From Microthrix sp041394405 (GTDB taxonomy: Bacteria > Actinomycetota > Acidimicrobiia > Acidimicrobiales > Microtrichaceae), in contig JAWKIF010000007.1 in NCBI GenBank assembly GCA_041394405.1, forward strand, positions 1 to 64,000: a DNA stretch of 64,000 nt, in the 5' to 3' direction. Positions within the stretch are counted from its first letter, which is position 1. Every line of letters starts with the position of its first letter. This document shows positions 17,783 to 25,321 of the stretch, in pieces. Under the pieces are notes generated by a model. It saw only the letters and a list, made by a program, of their open reading frames with translations, had not been told where the DNA came from and made no database searches. The position numbers were made by a program, and so were the translations under genes.

Positions 17783-18655
17783 TCACACGATCACGACCGG
17801 AGTGCCCAGGGGAACCAGGTCGTTGAGCTGGCTGATGACCTCGTTGGGCACGCGGATACAGCCGTGGGACACGTCCTTTCCGATGGAGCTCGGGTCGTTC
17901 GTGCCATGAATGCCCACCTGACCGTCGCCGCCCGCAAACTCGGTGAGCACCTCGGAGCGGCCGGACAGGCCGAGTGCGAACGGGCCGTACGCACCGTCGG
18001 AGTTCCCGGTGGCCAGCTTGTCGGTGATGGAGAAGCGGCCGGTCGGCGTGGGAGCCTCCGAGCTGCCGATGGCCACCGGGCTCTCCAGGACCGACCCGGC
18101 CGGGGTCACGACGGACAGGGTTCGGGCGGCGAGGTCCACCGTGATCCGCATGTCGACCATCGTCACCTCGACGCCCTCCTCGGCAATCCAGCCGGTCACG
18201 CCGTTGGGCCGACCGGGGACGAGCACCTGCAGCCAGCCTGGCTCGGTGGAGGTGATCAGCAGCGCCCGTTGGCTGCCGAACTCGGTGGTGGCCGGCAGGG
18301 AGCGGATCTCGGTGCCGTTGGGGGCATCGAGCACCGAGACGACGCCGGAGGGCCGGGCGACCTCGGCGGTGAGATCCTCGGCCGGTGCCTGCGCCTGCTC
18401 GGTGGTGGCCTTGGGCGCCTGACCCTCCACAGCCGTGGCATCGGGCGTGGAGGCCCGCCGCTCGGCGCCGTCGCCCATGCTGCAACCGGCCGAGGTGCCG
18501 GCCACGGCCAGGAGGGCGGCAGCCATCAGCCACCTGGTGGGGCGACCGCCTCGCCTCAGCGCCCGCCTTGCGGCCGGCGAGTGTTGGCTGCGCTCTGCGG
18601 ACCTGGCCGACCGGGTGCGGACGAAGGTGGTGGAGACCGGGTGGTACTTCGACAT
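17783..18655 (-). CDS. L,D-transpeptidase lipoprotein (YkuD domain)
   Basis: 290 residues from ATG 18655, with AGGAGG 6 nt upstream. A long basic N-terminus is followed by a lipoprotein signal ending LLAVAGTSAGCS, so acylation at Cys about 59 is expected. A middle segment of about 60 residues (VVSVLDAPNGTEIRSLPA to NGVTGWIAEEGV) resembles an SH3-like wall-binding domain. The C-terminal YkuD domain carries GIHGTNDPSSIGKDVSHGCI with catalytic His, Ser-His-Gly and Cys. It should form 3-3 peptidoglycan cross-links or attach acceptors to the wall. It is monocistronic, with the shared bipartite motif at 18698-18730 upstream and the next gene's terminator at 18769. Confidence 0.93.
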   Translation of the reverse strand: MSKYHPVSTTFVRTRSARSAERSQHSPAARRALRRGGRPTRWLMAAALLAVAGTSAGCSMGDGAERRASTPDATAVEGQAPKATTEQAQAPAEDLTAEVARPSGVVSVLDAPNGTEIRSLPATTEFGSQRALLITSTEPGWLQVLVPGRPNGVTGWIAEEGVEVTMVDMRITVDLAARTLSVVTPAGSVLESPVAIGSSEAPTPTGRFSITDKLATGNSDGAYGPFALGLSGRSEVLTEFAGGDGQVGIHGTNDPSSIGKDVSHGCIRVPNEVISQLNDLVPLGTPVVIV

Positions 18656-18697
18656 GATGTTCCTCCTGATGGGGCCGGTGCTTCCGGCGCGTCACGT

Positions 18698-18730
18698 GTC
18701 CTGACCGACGGGCGGGGAGGCGATTAGGCC
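18698..18730 (-). promoter_or_regulatory. Shared bipartite upstream motif, copy A
   Basis: Read on the minus strand: GGCCTAATCG, 11 nt, then GTCGGTCAGGAC. The same two blocks at the same spacing precede the genes starting at 19361 and 20327. It ends 42 nt before the L,D-transpeptidase start. It is probably a promoter or operator; the sigma factor that uses it is unknown. Confidence 0.72.
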
Positions 18731-18768
18731 TTCTTCGAGATTTCCTTGCGGCGCATCGCCGTTGGGCG

Positions 18769-18805
18769 CGAACCGACCCTCGGGGTGGCCCCGAGGGTCG
18801 GTTCG
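18769..18805 (-). terminator. Strong hairpin terminator of the gene ending at 18828
   Basis: A perfect 17-bp inverted repeat (CGAACCGACCCTCGGGG and its complement) around a 3-nt loop TGG, 23 nt beyond the stop at 18828. It is GC rich with no clear T-tract, as is common in high-GC actinobacteria. Confidence 0.85.
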
Positions 18806-18827
18806 TGGTGCGGTGGTGGAGCTGCGC

Positions 18828-19361
18828 TCACCCGGTGAAGTTGGGCGAGGCCAGCACCGGTTGATCCACCGTCACGACCACGGTGGTGTCCGGCCGGTCG
18901 CCGGTGGTGCCGCCGCTGGACGTGCCGGTTGCGCCGTCAGTGCCGGTGCTCTGGCCGCCGGTGTCGCCATCGGTCTCGCCACCGGTGTCGCCGCCCGTGT
19001 CACCGCCCGTGTCACCGCCGCTGGATGAGGGCGTGAAGTCGGACACCCCGTCGGGGTTGCCGTCCGTGCTCCCGCCGGAGGACGGAGTGAAGTCCGATAC
19101 CCCATCCGGGTTGCCGTCGGTGCCCCCGGAGGAGGACGGGGCGAAGTCGCCAACCCCGCCCGGTGTCCCGCCGGTGGGGGCGCCCGGGGGAATCGGCTTG
19201 GCCTCCGCCGACGATGCCGCGACGCGGGTGCCGGCCTGGCCGCTGGCGCCGGCCAACGTCGGCGCGGCGGCCAACATGGCCGACACGGCCATCATGCCCG
19301 CCACGGTCAGCACGGTCCCCCGGCCTCGCGACGCTGCACGGTGTTGCTCGTTGGTGTTCAT
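18828..19361 (-). CDS. Exported low-complexity Gly/Asp/Thr/Ser protein with conserved C-terminal tail
   Basis: 177 residues from ATG 19361. The signal peptide (residues 1-40, hydrophobic core LTVAGMMAVSAMLAAAPTLA, cleavage after AGA) is followed by repeats of TDGNPDGVSDFTPSS (imperfect, three copies at about 75-125) and a GGDTGGDTGG run. The protein has no Cys and no globular domain. It ends VVVTVDQPVLASPNFTG, nearly the same tail as the neighbour at 19533-20327. The repeats suggest a flexible wall-spanning or surface spacer, with the tail as the functional end. It has its own copy of the bipartite motif (19407-19439) and its own terminator. The role is unknown; no homologous family is recognised. 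Confidence 0.8.
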   Translation of the reverse strand: MNTNEQHRAASRGRGTVLTVAGMMAVSAMLAAAPTLAGASGQAGTRVAASSAEAKPIPPGAPTGGTPGGVGDFAPSSSGGTDGNPDGVSDFTPSSGGSTDGNPDGVSDFTPSSSGGDTGGDTGGDTGGETDGDTGGQSTGTDGATGTSSGGTTGDRPDTTVVVTVDQPVLASPNFTG

Positions 19362-19406
19362 GGTGTCTCCCTGGGCTGCGCCTGGGCCGTTCCCGGGCCG
19401 CCACAG

Positions 19407-19439
19407 GTCCTGACCGGCGAGGGGACCGGCGCTTAGGCC
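19407..19439 (-). promoter_or_regulatory. Shared bipartite upstream motif, copy B
   Basis: On the minus strand: GGCCTAAGCG, 11 nt, GCCGGTCAGGAC; it ends 45 nt before the start at 19361. Same spacing as copies A and C, while the 11-nt spacer is not conserved. Confidence 0.72.
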
Positions 19440-19462
19440 ATTCGGCCCCCACGGAACGCGAA

Positions 19463-19492
19463 GCTCCCCCCGGGCAGTTGCCCGGGGGGAGC
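19463..19492 (-). terminator. Hairpin terminator of the gene ending at 19533
   Basis: GCTCCCCCCGGGCA, loop GT, TGCCCGGGGGGAGC: a perfect 14-bp GC-rich stem 40 nt beyond the stop at 19533. It is followed on the minus strand by a short A/G-rich stretch, not a T-tract. Confidence 0.82.
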
Positions 19493-19532
19493 CTTGCGGC
19501 GTGGTTGGGTGGCGGTGAGTTCGCCGGTGTGC

Positions 19533-20327
19533 TCAGCCGGCGAAGTTGGGGGTGGCCAACACCGGCTGGTCGACCCGGTAGTTCACGACCACCTTCGGCG
19601 TGGTGGGCTGGGGGTACTTCGGGGTCTCGTAGCAGTACTCGGGATACTCGGGATACTCCGGGCGCTCCTTGGGATCGTCCTCGGGCTTGGGGTCGTCCTC
19701 GGGCGTCTTGGTGAGCGGGCTGGGGCCGTCGAACACCAGCTCATCCTGCTTGATCGACTCGGGATCCTTCTGCCAGCCCGCATGCTTGGGCTCCTTGGGC
19801 TGCCACCCCTCGGGGCACTCGGGCATCTCGGGCTCCTCGCAGAACTTCGGGTACAGCTCTGGGTGGTTCTTGCAGTCCGGCTGGTCGAGCGGCTCGCAGT
19901 CCTTGGGCTTGGGGTTCTTGAAGCAGTCGACCTCCTCGGGTCCGGTGGTGCCGCCATCAGGGTCGCCGGTGGTGCCGGTGTCACCGCCCGTATCGCCCGG
20001 GTCGTCGGTGAGGATGCCGCCCGTGGTGCCGGTGTCACCGCCCGAGTCGCCGCCCGTGTCACCGCCCGTGTCGCCCGGATCGTCGGTGAGGATGCCGCCC
20101 GTGGTGCCGCCCGGGTCGGACGGCTGCAGCCCTGCGGCGGGGGCCTCCTTCTCCGGGCCCGTGGAGGCCACGGCAACTGGGGTCAGCTCGGGGCCATCGG
20201 TGGCGCCCGCCATGGTCGGAGCCACGGCAAGGAAGGCCGAACCGGCGATGGCCAGCGCGGCACCCACCCCGGCCATCCGGCGAAGCCCGGTGACGACGTA
20301 GGTGGTGGAGTCGGTCGAGGTGTTCAT
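19533..20327 (-). CDS. Exported repeat protein with Pro/Lys/Glu-rich domain and conserved C-terminal tail
   Basis: 264 residues from ATG 20327 (GGGAGG 9 nt upstream). A hydrophobic signal (VGAALAIAGSAFLAVAPTMA, cleavage after AGA about residue 43) is followed by a Gly/Asp/Thr section containing GGILTDDPGDTGGDTG twice, then a Pro/Glu/Lys/Asp-rich region with six Cys (DCFKNPKPKDCEPLDQPDC onward) and repeats such as PEYPEYPEY. It ends VVVNYRVDQPVLATPNFAG, matching the tail of the neighbour at 18828-19361. The Cys may form disulfides outside the cell. Own upstream motif (20380-20412) and own terminator. Probably a wall or surface protein; function not recognised. Confidence 0.8.
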   Translation of the reverse strand: MNTSTDSTTYVVTGLRRMAGVGAALAIAGSAFLAVAPTMAGATDGPELTPVAVASTGPEKEAPAAGLQPSDPGGTTGGILTDDPGDTGGDTGGDSGGDTGTTGGILTDDPGDTGGDTGTTGDPDGGTTGPEEVDCFKNPKPKDCEPLDQPDCKNHPELYPKFCEEPEMPECPEGWQPKEPKHAGWQKDPESIKQDELVFDGPSPLTKTPEDDPKPEDDPKERPEYPEYPEYCYETPKYPQPTTPKVVVNYRVDQPVLATPNFAG

Positions 20328-20379
20328 GAGGGTGTCCTCCCAGTTGATGAGCCCGGGATCGGTTCCCGTGCGTCTGGGG

Positions 20380-20412
20380 GTCCTGACCGACGGCTCGACA
20401 CCCGCTTAGGCA
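20380..20412 (-). promoter_or_regulatory. Shared bipartite upstream motif, copy C
   Basis: On the minus strand: TGCCTAAGCG, 11 nt, GTCGGTCAGGAC; it ends 52 nt before the start at 20327. It differs from copy B at one base in the first block and one in the second. Confidence 0.72.
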
Positions 20413-20481
20413 CTTTCCCAAGAATTCTTCAGATTCCCCGATGTGCCGCCGGGCGGGCCCGGGGCGCGGCCCGGCAACGGG

Positions 20482-20979
20482 CTACAGCAGCGACTCCAAC
20501 GCCTGGAGCTGGTCGGGCGTGATCACCGACGGGTTCCCGATGCGAGGCACGCGTCGGACTTCCAGGCCGGAGAGGTCGGGGTGGCTGGCGACCTGCTCAA
20601 GGGTCAGCGGTTCGTCCAGCACCTCGAGGCTGATGTGCACGCGCGGCCGTGGCCGGTCGCGGGCCGCCGCATCCACCCAACGCGGATCAGAGGGGTCGCC
20701 GGGCAGCTCGTCGACGACCGCCGGTCCGCTCGGCTCCCCGGCGGTGGCCCCACTCGGCCGCCACCCCCCAGAGGGCGGCGCCTCAACCGAGCCGACCGCC
20801 ACCACGCCGGCGGGCCCAGACCAACCCCTCGTGCGCCACAACACCACCGGGTCGCCCACCCGCACCAGCGCCACCCGATAGGAGCGGGCCAGGCGCCACG
20901 ACGTCGGTACCTCACCCGCAGCCAGCGCCGCCTCCAGGTCCCACACACCGGGGGCGGCCTTCAACAGCCACCCCGCCAC
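20482..20979 (-). CDS. EVE domain protein
   Basis: 165 residues from GTG 20979, chosen because it gives VAGWLLKAAPGVWDLEAAL, the typical EVE start (WLLK..P..W). The middle reads YRVALVRVGDPVVLWRTRGW and AGVVAVGSVE, the PUA-like barrel core. EVE domains bind modified bases or nucleotides in RNA or DNA and occur in stress and restriction contexts. The C-terminus (LEQVASHPDLSGLEVRRVPR to LQALESLL) is the usual tail. It is 33 nt downstream of the Cys-rich small protein on the same strand, so the two may share a transcript. Confidence 0.82.
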   Translation of the reverse strand: MAGWLLKAAPGVWDLEAALAAGEVPTSWRLARSYRVALVRVGDPVVLWRTRGWSGPAGVVAVGSVEAPPSGGWRPSGATAGEPSGPAVVDELPGDPSDPRWVDAAARDRPRPRVHISLEVLDEPLTLEQVASHPDLSGLEVRRVPRIGNPSVITPDQLQALESLL

Positions 20980-21011
20980 CGGTGTGCCGTTGCGCAACCG
21001 CCTGGGCCGGC

Positions 21012-21353
21012 TCAGCGCTTCCAGAACTTCCAGCGGTCCCGCTTGGCGGCTTGGGAGCGCTCCGCGTCCACCTCCGAGCGGATGCGCGGTCCGGCCGCAT
21101 TCACGATGTCCTCCGCCTCGTCCAGCAACGCCGCAATCGACGGGTCTTCCCCGACGCCCTCGGGAGCCTCCGGCGTGGGCGGCGTCACCAACGAGCCATG
21201 CTTCCAGTTGATGTCGGCCAGGCGTGGCGTGAACTTGGGGCAGTCCTCCGGGCAGCGCCACGGTGCCTCGGGGGCCAGGTCGAGATCGCACTTCCTGACG
21301 GTCTCGCCGCCGGGATACGAGCGGCTTTCGTAGTATTTGCAGTTCTCTCGCAT
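21012..21353 (-). CDS. Small Cys-rich protein, function unknown
   Basis: 113 residues from ATG 21353 (MRENCKYYESRSYPGGETVR). The N-terminal half has four Cys: CKYY, KCDLDL, RCPEDC; the spacing suggests a small zinc-binding or redox knuckle. It is followed by PKFTPRLADINWKHG, an acidic helix (DPSIAALLDEAEDIVNAAG) and a basic end (RDRWKFWKR). A conserved actinobacterial hypothetical as far as I can tell; no function assigned. Divergent from the DUF2752 gene at 21433. Confidence 0.78.
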   Translation of the reverse strand: MRENCKYYESRSYPGGETVRKCDLDLAPEAPWRCPEDCPKFTPRLADINWKHGSLVTPPTPEAPEGVGEDPSIAALLDEAEDIVNAAGPRIRSEVDAERSQAAKRDRWKFWKR

Positions 21354-21432
21354 GGCCACGGGCTCAGCGTATCGGCGGGTCGGCACAAGCGGCGGGCCCC
21401 TTAGCCGGTTCTTACTCGATAGGGTGGCGGGC

Positions 21433-21939
21433 GTGAGCGTCGAGGCACCAGGAAGCGCCCCCCAGGCGGTGCACGTGCACCCTCCCGCTGACCCCGTTCG
21501 CGCGACCGAGCCCGACCGCACCGCAACCGTTCGGCGGTGGATGCCCTTCGGCGTCGGCTCGGCCACCGCCATCGCAACCCTGGGCGTGGCCCTGTGGAAC
21601 CCGGGAGACACCGGCGTGCCCCTCTGCCCGTCCAAGTTCATCCTGGGCATCGACTGCCCCTTCTGCGGTGCCACCCGGGCCACCGCCGCCCTGGCCCGGG
21701 GTGACCTCGGCCGGGCGCTCGATCACAACGCGCTCTGGGTGGGTCTGGTTCCGCTCGTGGTCATCGCATTCGTCGTGTGGACGGCTACCACGATGACCGG
21801 CCGCCCGTTCCCCCGGGTGTCGCTGCCACGTTGGCTGTGGGTCGGCGCCGGGGTGATGCTGGTGGCCTTTGGGGTATCGCGCAACTGGGACCTCAACGGG
21901 TTCACGCAGTGGCTGGCGTCCGACGCCGCCGGCATCTGA
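21433..21939 (+). CDS. DUF2752 membrane protein
   Basis: 168 residues from GTG 21433 (VSVEAPGSAPQAV). After a soluble N-terminal 35 residues comes a first TM segment (VGSATAIATLGVAL), then the family signature LGIDCPFCGATRATAAL (about 75-91) and two more TM helices (VGLVPLVVIAFVVW and LWVGAGVMLVAFGV). DUF2752 proteins are small membrane proteins of unknown role with a CPxCGxTR motif. Only 15 nt separate its stop from the convergent GGDEF-EAL gene. Confidence 0.86.
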   Translation: MSVEAPGSAPQAVHVHPPADPVRATEPDRTATVRRWMPFGVGSATAIATLGVALWNPGDTGVPLCPSKFILGIDCPFCGATRATAALARGDLGRALDHNALWVGLVPLVVIAFVVWTATTMTGRPFPRVSLPRWLWVGAGVMLVAFGVSRNWDLNGFTQWLASDAAGI

Positions 21940-21954
21940 TCGGTCCGTCCCCGC

Positions 21955-24240
21955 TCAGCGAGGCACCGCGCGAGGACGGTGGAATGCTCCTCCACTGCCC
22001 CAGGCGGACAGGCCCTCCAGCGGTTGGCTCACCTGGGCCTCGAGGAGCTCGAGGAACTGCACGTCGCTGAGCGGCGGGGCGAAGTAGTACCCCTGGCCCA
22101 GCGCAGCACCCAGATGGCGCACGACCGCCAACTCCTTCGCGTCCTCGATACCTTCGGCCAGGGTGACGGCACCCAGGTTTCCGGCCCGTTCCACCAGGTC
22201 GGCCAACACGGCATCGTCCTCGAGGGCCGCCGTCACGTAGGCCCGGTCCAGCTTCACCAGGTCCACCAGGTCGGAGCCAAGCGTGGTCAGCGGCTGGGAG
22301 CCCACCCCGAAGTCGTCGGCAGCAACGCGCACCCCGGCGCTGCGCAGCCAACGCACGCGTGCCACCCCCGAGCGGCCCAACTCCGCCAGAGCATCCGCCT
22401 TCACCTCAAGCACTAGCCGTCGCGGTGACAGGGCGCACTCGGCCAGCACCGCCGTGACCTCCTGGTGCAGGTTCTCCTGAGCTGCCTCCAGTCGGGACAG
22501 GTTGACGCTCACCCAGGGCGCACGTTCGCCCAGCGTGCGCTCCCACTCGCCGGCGGTTGCGGCCGCTTGGGCCAACACCCACCGGCCAAGCTCCACCATG
22601 GCACCGCTGGCCTCGGCCCGCGCCACCACGTCCGCCGTCGCCACACCCACCGCCGATGGGCTGGTCCACCTCAGCAACGCCTCGGCGCCGACCACCCGGC
22701 CGGAGCCCAGCTCGACCACCGGCTGGTAGGCCACCGAGGTGCGACCGCTCTCGATGGCCACCGCCACCTCGGCGGGCGTCAGCTCGTCATCGGGCGGATC
22801 GGGGAAGTCCGACGCGCCGGCACGCGCAATGCGGCCCTTGCCCGCTCGCTTTGCCCGATACATCGCATTGTCGGCCGCCCGCAGCGCCGGGCCGAGGTCG
22901 TCGACGGGTGCCGCCACCCCGATCGAGGCCATCAGGCTGACCGCCTCGGCGTCGTCCAGGCCGGGCGGCACAAACGGCGGCGCCAACCGGTGCTGGATAC
23001 GCACCGCCACCCGCCCGGCCACATCCTCGATGCGACCGCCGGTGACCAGCACGGCGAACTCGTCGCCACCGACCCGCGCCACCATGTCGCGCCCCCGCAC
23101 CGAGGCGCTCAGTCGGGCGCCGGCCTCCGCCAGCACCTGGTCGCCGACCTCGTGGCCGTACCGGTCGTTGACGTCCTTGAAGTCGTCCAGATCGACGTAG
23201 AGGACGGCAACCGGTTGCGGGTCGTCCACCCGGCGAAGTGCGTTCAGCTGCCGCTCGAACATAGCCCGGTTGGGCAGCCCCGTGACCGAATCGTGGTGGG
23301 CCACGTGATCCAGTTGGTTGCGGTGGGCCTCCAGTTCCTCGGTCACCAGCACCAGCCGCACCACCACCAACCCAAATGCCAGCAACCCGATGGCCAACAG
23401 CATCCAGGACAACCGCTCGGTTCGCTGCGACCAGTACGCCACCAACGGCACCACGGCGGCGCAGGCCAACAGCACCGCCCGCATCCGAGTGATCCAGGAG
23501 CGCCGCTCGCGGTTGCCCCGTGCCAGCGACATCCGATCGGGGGACCAACCGACCAGCGCCAGCAGAAACCCGGCCACCAGGAACGACCCGGCCACCAGCC
23601 AGGCGTGCGGTCCGCTGAGGTTGATCCGCCAGAACACATTGCCCAGGAAGTCCAGCGTCAACGAGGCGATGAGGACCCGACCCAGCGGAGGGATCGGCCG
23701 CTGATCGGTCACCAGGCGCGCGCCTGCGGCCAGTCGCATCACGATGGCGAAGGCCACCAGTGCGACCGACACCTGGCTGAAGGGGTCGCCGTCCAGGTCG
23801 CGCAGCAGCGGGAACAGGGCCACAGCGGTGCCGGTGGCCAGCCCGGCCAGGGCCACGACCAGGCCGTCGATGACGCTGGCCAGGTTCGTCGGGCGCAGGC
23901 ACCAGAGACCTGCCGCCCCCAAGCCGTAGCCCGCGAGGTTGAGCAGGCTGACCGGGCCCATGGCGCCGTCATCGGAGTACGCAAGCCCCATGGCGAGCCC
24001 GGCGACCCCGGCGGCCACGACGAACAGGGCACCCAGGCCCAGCACGACCCAGGGTCGGGGGTTCGATTCGGACCGGGCGGCGTTAAGCAAGGCCACCGCC
24101 GCGAACAGGTTTCCGAGGGTACGGGCGCCCAGGGGTGCTTCGGCACTCTGGAGCGTCATGACCAACAACCAGCAGACGAGCCCCAGCGGCAGCCACCGCA
24201 GCACGTGCACGCCGCCCACGGTCCAGCTGCGATCGCCCAT
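21955..24240 (-). CDS. Membrane GGDEF-EAL cyclic-di-GMP protein
   Basis: 761 residues. The N-terminal 300 residues hold about nine TM helices (an integral sensor, no periplasmic domain seen). The GGDEF domain starts at HVAHHDSVTGLPNRAMF (about 315) with intact RVGGDEFAVL near 392. The EAL domain (about 490-740) has EALLRW, VNLSRLEA, DDFGVGSQPL, KLDRAYV and AEGIEDAKEL; the ELTES-type motif reads LEVKAD, with the second Glu lost. Synthesis of c-di-GMP looks possible; hydrolysis is likely but less sure. Output cannot be predicted. The ATG at 24240 is separated from the carbonic anhydrase stop by 3 nt, so it may be the last gene of that operon. Confidence 0.92.
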   Translation of the reverse strand: MGDRSWTVGGVHVLRWLPLGLVCWLLVMTLQSAEAPLGARTLGNLFAAVALLNAARSESNPRPWVVLGLGALFVVAAGVAGLAMGLAYSDDGAMGPVSLLNLAGYGLGAAGLWCLRPTNLASVIDGLVVALAGLATGTAVALFPLLRDLDGDPFSQVSVALVAFAIVMRLAAGARLVTDQRPIPPLGRVLIASLTLDFLGNVFWRINLSGPHAWLVAGSFLVAGFLLALVGWSPDRMSLARGNRERRSWITRMRAVLLACAAVVPLVAYWSQRTERLSWMLLAIGLLAFGLVVVRLVLVTEELEAHRNQLDHVAHHDSVTGLPNRAMFERQLNALRRVDDPQPVAVLYVDLDDFKDVNDRYGHEVGDQVLAEAGARLSASVRGRDMVARVGGDEFAVLVTGGRIEDVAGRVAVRIQHRLAPPFVPPGLDDAEAVSLMASIGVAAPVDDLGPALRAADNAMYRAKRAGKGRIARAGASDFPDPPDDELTPAEVAVAIESGRTSVAYQPVVELGSGRVVGAEALLRWTSPSAVGVATADVVARAEASGAMVELGRWVLAQAAATAGEWERTLGERAPWVSVNLSRLEAAQENLHQEVTAVLAECALSPRRLVLEVKADALAELGRSGVARVRWLRSAGVRVAADDFGVGSQPLTTLGSDLVDLVKLDRAYVTAALEDDAVLADLVERAGNLGAVTLAEGIEDAKELAVVRHLGAALGQGYYFAPPLSDVQFLELLEAQVSQPLEGLSAWGSGGAFHRPRAVPR

Positions 24241-24243
24241 CAG

Positions 24244-24777
24244 CTACCCACCGCCGCCCGGATCGACCACCCGGAGAGTCTCCCGGTACAGCCGGGCGCG
24301 GCTGACGTACACCTCGACGCCCTCCGCCCACTGCTCGAAGGACACCACGTTCTCGGTCACCTTGGCCGGAATACCCAGCGCGCGGGCACGGGCCGGCACC
24401 GTCTTGTTGTTGCCGACGAGCGCGCCGGCGCCCACCAGCGCCTCCTCGCCCACCAAGGCACGGTGCAACACGATCGAGCCCGAGCCGATGAGCGCTCGGT
24501 GCTCCACGCGGCAACCCTCCAGGTGGGCGTTGTGTCCCACGGTCACCTCGTCGCCGATGGTGGTGGGACACGACGGCACGGTGTGCACCACCGTGCCGTC
24601 CTGAATGGAGGTGCGCGCCCCAACGACGACCGGCCCGTTGTCGCCCCGTAGCACCGCCGTGGGCCACACCGAGGAGTGCTCGCCGATGGTGACGTCGCCA
24701 ATGACCACCGCGTCGGGATGGACAAACGCCGTCGGAGCGATGGTCGGCGACCAGTCGCCGACCGCGTACAGGGTCAC
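24244..24777 (-). CDS. Gamma-carbonic-anhydrase-like hexapeptide-repeat protein
   Basis: 177 residues from GTG 24777, whose GTGA overlaps the stop of the upstream flavin reductase (4 bp). A left-handed beta-helix with hexad repeats: VHPDAVVIGDVTIGEHSSVW, TVGHNAHLEGCRVEHRALIG, VGEEALVGAGALVG. Metal-site His candidates are in VPSC..., GHNAH and VEHRAL. Members include true gamma-carbonic anhydrases and related metal-binding acyltransferase-like proteins of uncertain activity. Co-translation with a flavin reductase is context only. Confidence 0.88.
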   Translation of the reverse strand: MTLYAVGDWSPTIAPTAFVHPDAVVIGDVTIGEHSSVWPTAVLRGDNGPVVVGARTSIQDGTVVHTVPSCPTTIGDEVTVGHNAHLEGCRVEHRALIGSGSIVLHRALVGEEALVGAGALVGNNKTVPARARALGIPAKVTENVVSFEQWAEGVEVYVSRARLYRETLRVVDPGGGG

Positions 24778-25271
24778 TTCTGGGGGACGGCCGTAAAGCC
24801 CCCGAAGGCTCGGCGGTGGAAGATCAGCGGGTCGCCACCGTCCGGGTGCGCATCGAACGCCTCCACCCGGCCGATCACCAGGTCGTGGTCGCCGGCGACG
24901 TGGACGGCATCGATCGTGCAATCCACCCACGCCAGAACGCCGTCCAACAGTGGCGCCCGGGAGACCGGCGATTCGCTGTGGCTGATGCCCTCGAACCGGT
25001 CGCCCGAACGGGACATGCGCGACGACAGGTCCAGCTGGTGGGTGCCCAGCACGTTCACGCAGAACGTTCCCGTGGGGCGGATGGCAGCCCAGGTTGATGA
25101 CTCCCGCCCCGCGGCAAAGCCCACCAGCAGCGGATCGAGGGACACCGAAAAGAACGAGCCCACCACAAAGCCGACAGGCCCGTCGTCGGTGCGGGCCGTC
25201 ACTACGGTGACCCCAGTTGGGTAGTGCCCCAGGCACTCCCGGAACGCGGCCGCATCGGCGTTGGCAACCAA
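24774..25271 (-). CDS. Flavin reductase-like FMN-binding protein
   Basis: 165 residues, starting at TTG 25271 (LVANADAAAFRECLGHYPTG). A split-barrel flavin-binding fold: GHYPTGVTVVTAR (about 15-27), VGSFFSVSLDPLLVGF (about 37-52), TFCVNVLG, and DHDLVIGRVEAF near 128. These proteins supply reduced FMN to a monooxygenase or act alone; no oxygenase gene is nearby. The stop overlaps the GTG of the gamma-carbonic-anhydrase gene. Confidence 0.9.
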   Translation of the reverse strand: MVANADAAAFRECLGHYPTGVTVVTARTDDGPVGFVVGSFFSVSLDPLLVGFAAGRESSTWAAIRPTGTFCVNVLGTHQLDLSSRMSRSGDRFEGISHSESPVSRAPLLDGVLAWVDCTIDAVHVAGDHDLVIGRVEAFDAHPDGGDPLIFHRRAFGGFTAVPQK

Positions 25272-25321
25272 GACGCATCCTCCTCACTCGGCCAGCCGGT
25301 CTGGGCCGAATCCGGTCGATG

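Noticed and set aside
18698..20412. GGCCTAA blocks as part of a c-di-GMP-I (GEMM) riboswitch
   Set aside because: GEMM has a similar short stretch, but the other conserved parts and the two-helix fold are missing; the second block GGTCAGGAC is not part of it.
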